In this document: positions 40,056-41,731 of the stretch, in pieces
Layout of the letters: each line of letters opens with the position of its first letter
Numbering within the stretch: position 1 is the stretch's first letter
Notes under the pieces: generated by a model
Database searches by the model: none
The model's input: only the letters and a program-made list of their open reading frames with translations
What the model was told of the DNA's origin: nothing
Program-made: the position numbers and the translations under genes
Source of the DNA: an uncultured Faecalibacterium sp.
GTDB lineage: Bacteria; Bacillota; Clostridia; Oscillospirales; Ruminococcaceae
Reading direction: 5' to 3'
Length of the DNA: 41,731 bases
Assembly: GCA_900772565.1 (NCBI GenBank)
Contig: CAAHET010000002.1
Span: 1 to 41,731 of the forward strand

Positions 40056-41279
40056 TTATGCTGCCGCATCCGTTCCGGGCACGGAATGTGCCTGTTCCAG
40101 CATGGTTTGCGCAAAAATGCCGTAGCCTCGTGTCGGGTCATTAACCAGCACATGGGTCACCGCGCCCACCAACCGCCCGTTTTGCAGGATGGGACTGCCG
40201 CTCATCCCCTGCACGATTCCGCCGGTCTGCGCCAGCAGTGCCGGGTCGGTGACTCGCAACACCATGTTGCGGCGCGGGTCGGCATCGTTCACCTTTTCTA
40301 TACAGACGCGGTAGCTGCAGGGCGTTTCGCCATCGGTGGTGGTCAGGATCTCTGCTGCGCCGGGCAGCACCTCCTGCGCAAAAGCGATTTCTGTCTGCTG
40401 TCCGGCAATGGCAGTGCTTATCGTGCCGTAGACGCCGTTTTCGCCGTTGATGCAGATTCTGCCAAGGGCATGGTCGCTGATAAACTTGCCCTTCAGCTCC
40501 CCGGGGCTTCCGGCGGTGCCGCCGGTACAGCCCACGATTTGGCAGGCCACGATTTCACCGCTGCGCAGGGCGACCCGCTCGCCGGTGTCGCTGTCACTGA
40601 TGGGATGCCCCAGCCCGGCAAACACCCCGGCCTGCGCATCCACAAAGGTCAAGGTGCCCACCCCAGCGGAGGAATCCCGCACCCACATCCCTGCCCGCCA
40701 TTGGGCGTTCTGGGTATCCCACACCGGCAAAAGGTTGGTCTGCCGCTGCTCCCCCTTGCGGACGTAGACCACCTCCACCGCCGCACCGGCAGCGGCTTCC
40801 AGCGCAGCATGGACCTGCTCGTTGGTCTCGGTGACGGTGTTTCCCATACGGATGACCCGGTCGCCCAACCGCAGCCCCGCCTGCTTTGCGGGGTTTACCG
40901 TACCGGCAGCGGTGTGCACCTCGGAAAAGCCCACAACAAGCGCGCCCTCTGAGAACATCTTCACCCCAAAAGGCGTGCCGCACACCGTGACCGTGGGGCG
41001 TTGCATCACAGTGGCTCGGATGGTCTTGACCGGCAGCCAGCCGCCCAGCGCCAGCGTGGTCTGATAGCTGCCCGCTGCCCGGGTGCTGGCCACGTTGCGG
41101 CTGCCGTGCCCGCGCAGCGGCTCCACCCAGCCAAAGCGGGGCAGCGCAAGGGGCTGCTCCGGTTCCAGATAGACCTCCTCCGGCAAAGCACGCCACAGCC
41201 AGCCCAGCGCCGCCACGGCTGCCACCAGCAGATAGACACCCACGATCTTCCCCCACCGGATGATGCTGTGCTTGGACAT
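40056..41279 (-). CDS. spoIVB: SpoIVB-type serine peptidase (S55)
   Basis: 407 residues. One N-terminal membrane helix (about 11-30), a PDZ domain (about 105-180), then the S55 peptidase domain with candidate catalytic H225 (GLGHPISD) and S362 (GMSGSPIL). In Bacillus, SpoIVB cleaves SpoIVFA and so starts SigK activation in the mother cell. Start: GGGAGG lies 7 nt before ATG 41279; upstream in-frame starts overlap the prfB terminator. All key residues are kept, so the protein looks intact. No clear promoter is seen; spo0A follows with its own promoter. Confidence 0.93.
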   Translation of the reverse strand: MSKHSIIRWGKIVGVYLLVAAVAALGWLWRALPEEVYLEPEQPLALPRFGWVEPLRGHGSRNVASTRAAGSYQTTLALGGWLPVKTIRATVMQRPTVTVCGTPFGVKMFSEGALVVGFSEVHTAAGTVNPAKQAGLRLGDRVIRMGNTVTETNEQVHAALEAAAGAAVEVVYVRKGEQRQTNLLPVWDTQNAQWRAGMWVRDSSAGVGTLTFVDAQAGVFAGLGHPISDSDTGERVALRSGEIVACQIVGCTGGTAGSPGELKGKFISDHALGRICINGENGVYGTISTAIAGQQTEIAFAQEVLPGAAEILTTTDGETPCSYRVCIEKVNDADPRRNMVLRVTDPALLAQTGGIVQGMSGSPILQNGRLVGAVTHVLVNDPTRGYGIFAQTMLEQAHSVPGTDAAA

Positions 41280-41330
41280 TTTGCGGCCTCCCTGCGCATT
41301 TTTCGGGGTTAGTATGCGCAGAAAAGGACG

Positions 41331-41372
41331 AAAAAACCGCACCTGCATCCCAAAATGGACACAGGTGCGGTT
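41331..41372 (-). terminator. Intrinsic terminator of prfB
   Basis: AACCGCACCTG (41335-41345) pairs with CAGGTGCGGTT (41362-41372). On the minus strand it is followed by a T run (rest of 41331-41334 plus one). It begins 22 nt beyond the prfB stop. Confidence 0.88.
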
Positions 41373-41394
41373 ATGGTTTTACAGGTGCAGGCGC

Positions 41395-41731
41395 TTAGGC
41401 GTCCTGCAGCTCGCCGCGGCTGGCGGCCTTGAGGTAGGCGAAGATGAACTCATCGATATCGCCATCCATCACGGCGTCCACGTTGCCGGTCTCGTAGTTG
41501 GTGCGGTGATCCTTGACCATGGTGTAGGGCATGAACACATAGCTGCGGATCTGGTGACCCCAGGCGATCTCGTTCTGCACGCCCTTGATGTCGTCGATCT
41601 TATCCATGTGCTGCTGCTTGGCGATCTGGTAGAGCTTAGCCTTCAGCATTTCCATTGCGTAGTCGCGGTTCTGGAACTGGCTGCGCTGGGTCTGGCAGCT
41701 GACCACGATGCCGGTGGGCTTGTGGATCAGA
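41395..41731 (-). CDS. prfB: Peptide chain release factor 2, C-terminal part (partial)
   Basis: The last ~111 codons of RF2, which releases peptides at UGA and UAA. The fragment begins inside the conserved LIHKPTGIVVSCQ-Q-RSQ segment just after the GGQ loop, which lies outside the window. It continues with GHQIRSYVFMPYTMVKDHRT and YETGNVDAVMDGDIDEFI, typical of RF2 rather than RF1. The frame is open to the window edge. Any programmed frameshift site near the 5' end is not visible. Confidence 0.96.
   Translation of the reverse strand, partial: LIHKPTGIVVSCQTQRSQFQNRDYAMEMLKAKLYQIAKQQHMDKIDDIKGVQNEIAWGHQIRSYVFMPYTMVKDHRTNYETGNVDAVMDGDIDEFIFAYLKAASRGELQDA

Noticed and set aside
41310..41316. 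CATACTA (minus strand) before spoIVB, like a SigG -10 box
   Set aside because: No matching -35 element is found at a suitable distance, and the site lies close to the prfB terminator. A single heptamer is not enough.
1..41731. CRISPR arrays, insertion sequences, prophage or plasmid genes
   Set aside because: No regularly spaced direct repeats, transposase, integrase, phage structural or replication genes were seen. Only the short structured intergenic repeats hint at mobility.

Overview
The window is about 60% G+C by eye and gene-dense, on a Gram-positive anaerobe chromosome. Gram-positive features include lipoprotein signal peptides with L-x-G-C boxes, strong GGAGG ribosome binding sites, a CIRCE operator, and spo0A next to spoIVB. 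An anaerobic-type (early cobalt insertion) cobalamin pathway and a flavodiiron protein fit a strict gut anaerobe. I suggest Clostridia, Oscillospiraceae/Ruminococcaceae, probably close to Faecalibacterium. The genus is inference from gene content and style, not from a database match.

Layout. 1-120: 3' part of a tRNA-Gly(CCC) and its terminator. 269-8795: mostly minus-strand housekeeping and accessory genes: flavodiiron protein, RmuC, a transglutaminase-like protein, two alpha/beta hydrolases, an HD-domain protein, an orphan 146-residue protein and a C_GCAxxG_C_C protein, plus one plus-strand GNAT acetyltransferase. 8963-16404 (plus): htpG under a perfect CIRCE operator, an XpaC-like membrane protein, galK-galT and cutC. 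16531-18839 (minus): a two-gene ABC exporter. 18920-38852 (plus): a promoter, a cobalamin riboswitch and about 19.5 kb of cobalamin genes. 39178-41279 (minus): spo0A and spoIVB. 41395-41731 (minus): the 3' end of prfB.

The cobalamin locus reads: riboswitch, lipoprotein-type cobaltochelatase CbiK, two-module lipoprotein, BtuF-like lipoprotein, BtuC-like permease, ABC ATPase fused to CbiD, then cbiF, cbiG, cbiH, cbiJ, cbiET, cbiA, cobT, cobU, cobS, a 108-residue CobU-like protein, cobC, cbiB, cobD, cbiP and cbiC. From the permease to cbiC, genes overlap by 4-8 nt or are separated by 5 nt, so translation is probably coupled. The locus holds no cbiL, no uroporphyrinogen/sirohydrochlorin genes, no cobalt transporter of the CbiMNQO type and no corrinoid adenosyltransferase. 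A chelatase anchored outside the membrane, beside an importer whose ATPase is fused to a corrin-ring methyltransferase, suggests that a tetrapyrrole or cobalt-tetrapyrrole is taken up and fed into ring synthesis. This is the most interesting biological hypothesis here.

A second notable signal is a family of intergenic elements at about 6250-6325, 11115-11232 and 16411-16524. Each has a perfect 16-bp hairpin with a 4-nt loop and conserved flanks. Two also have a second 6-bp hairpin with a conserved 13-nt loop. Stem sequences differ between copies while pairing is preserved, so structure appears to be what is conserved.
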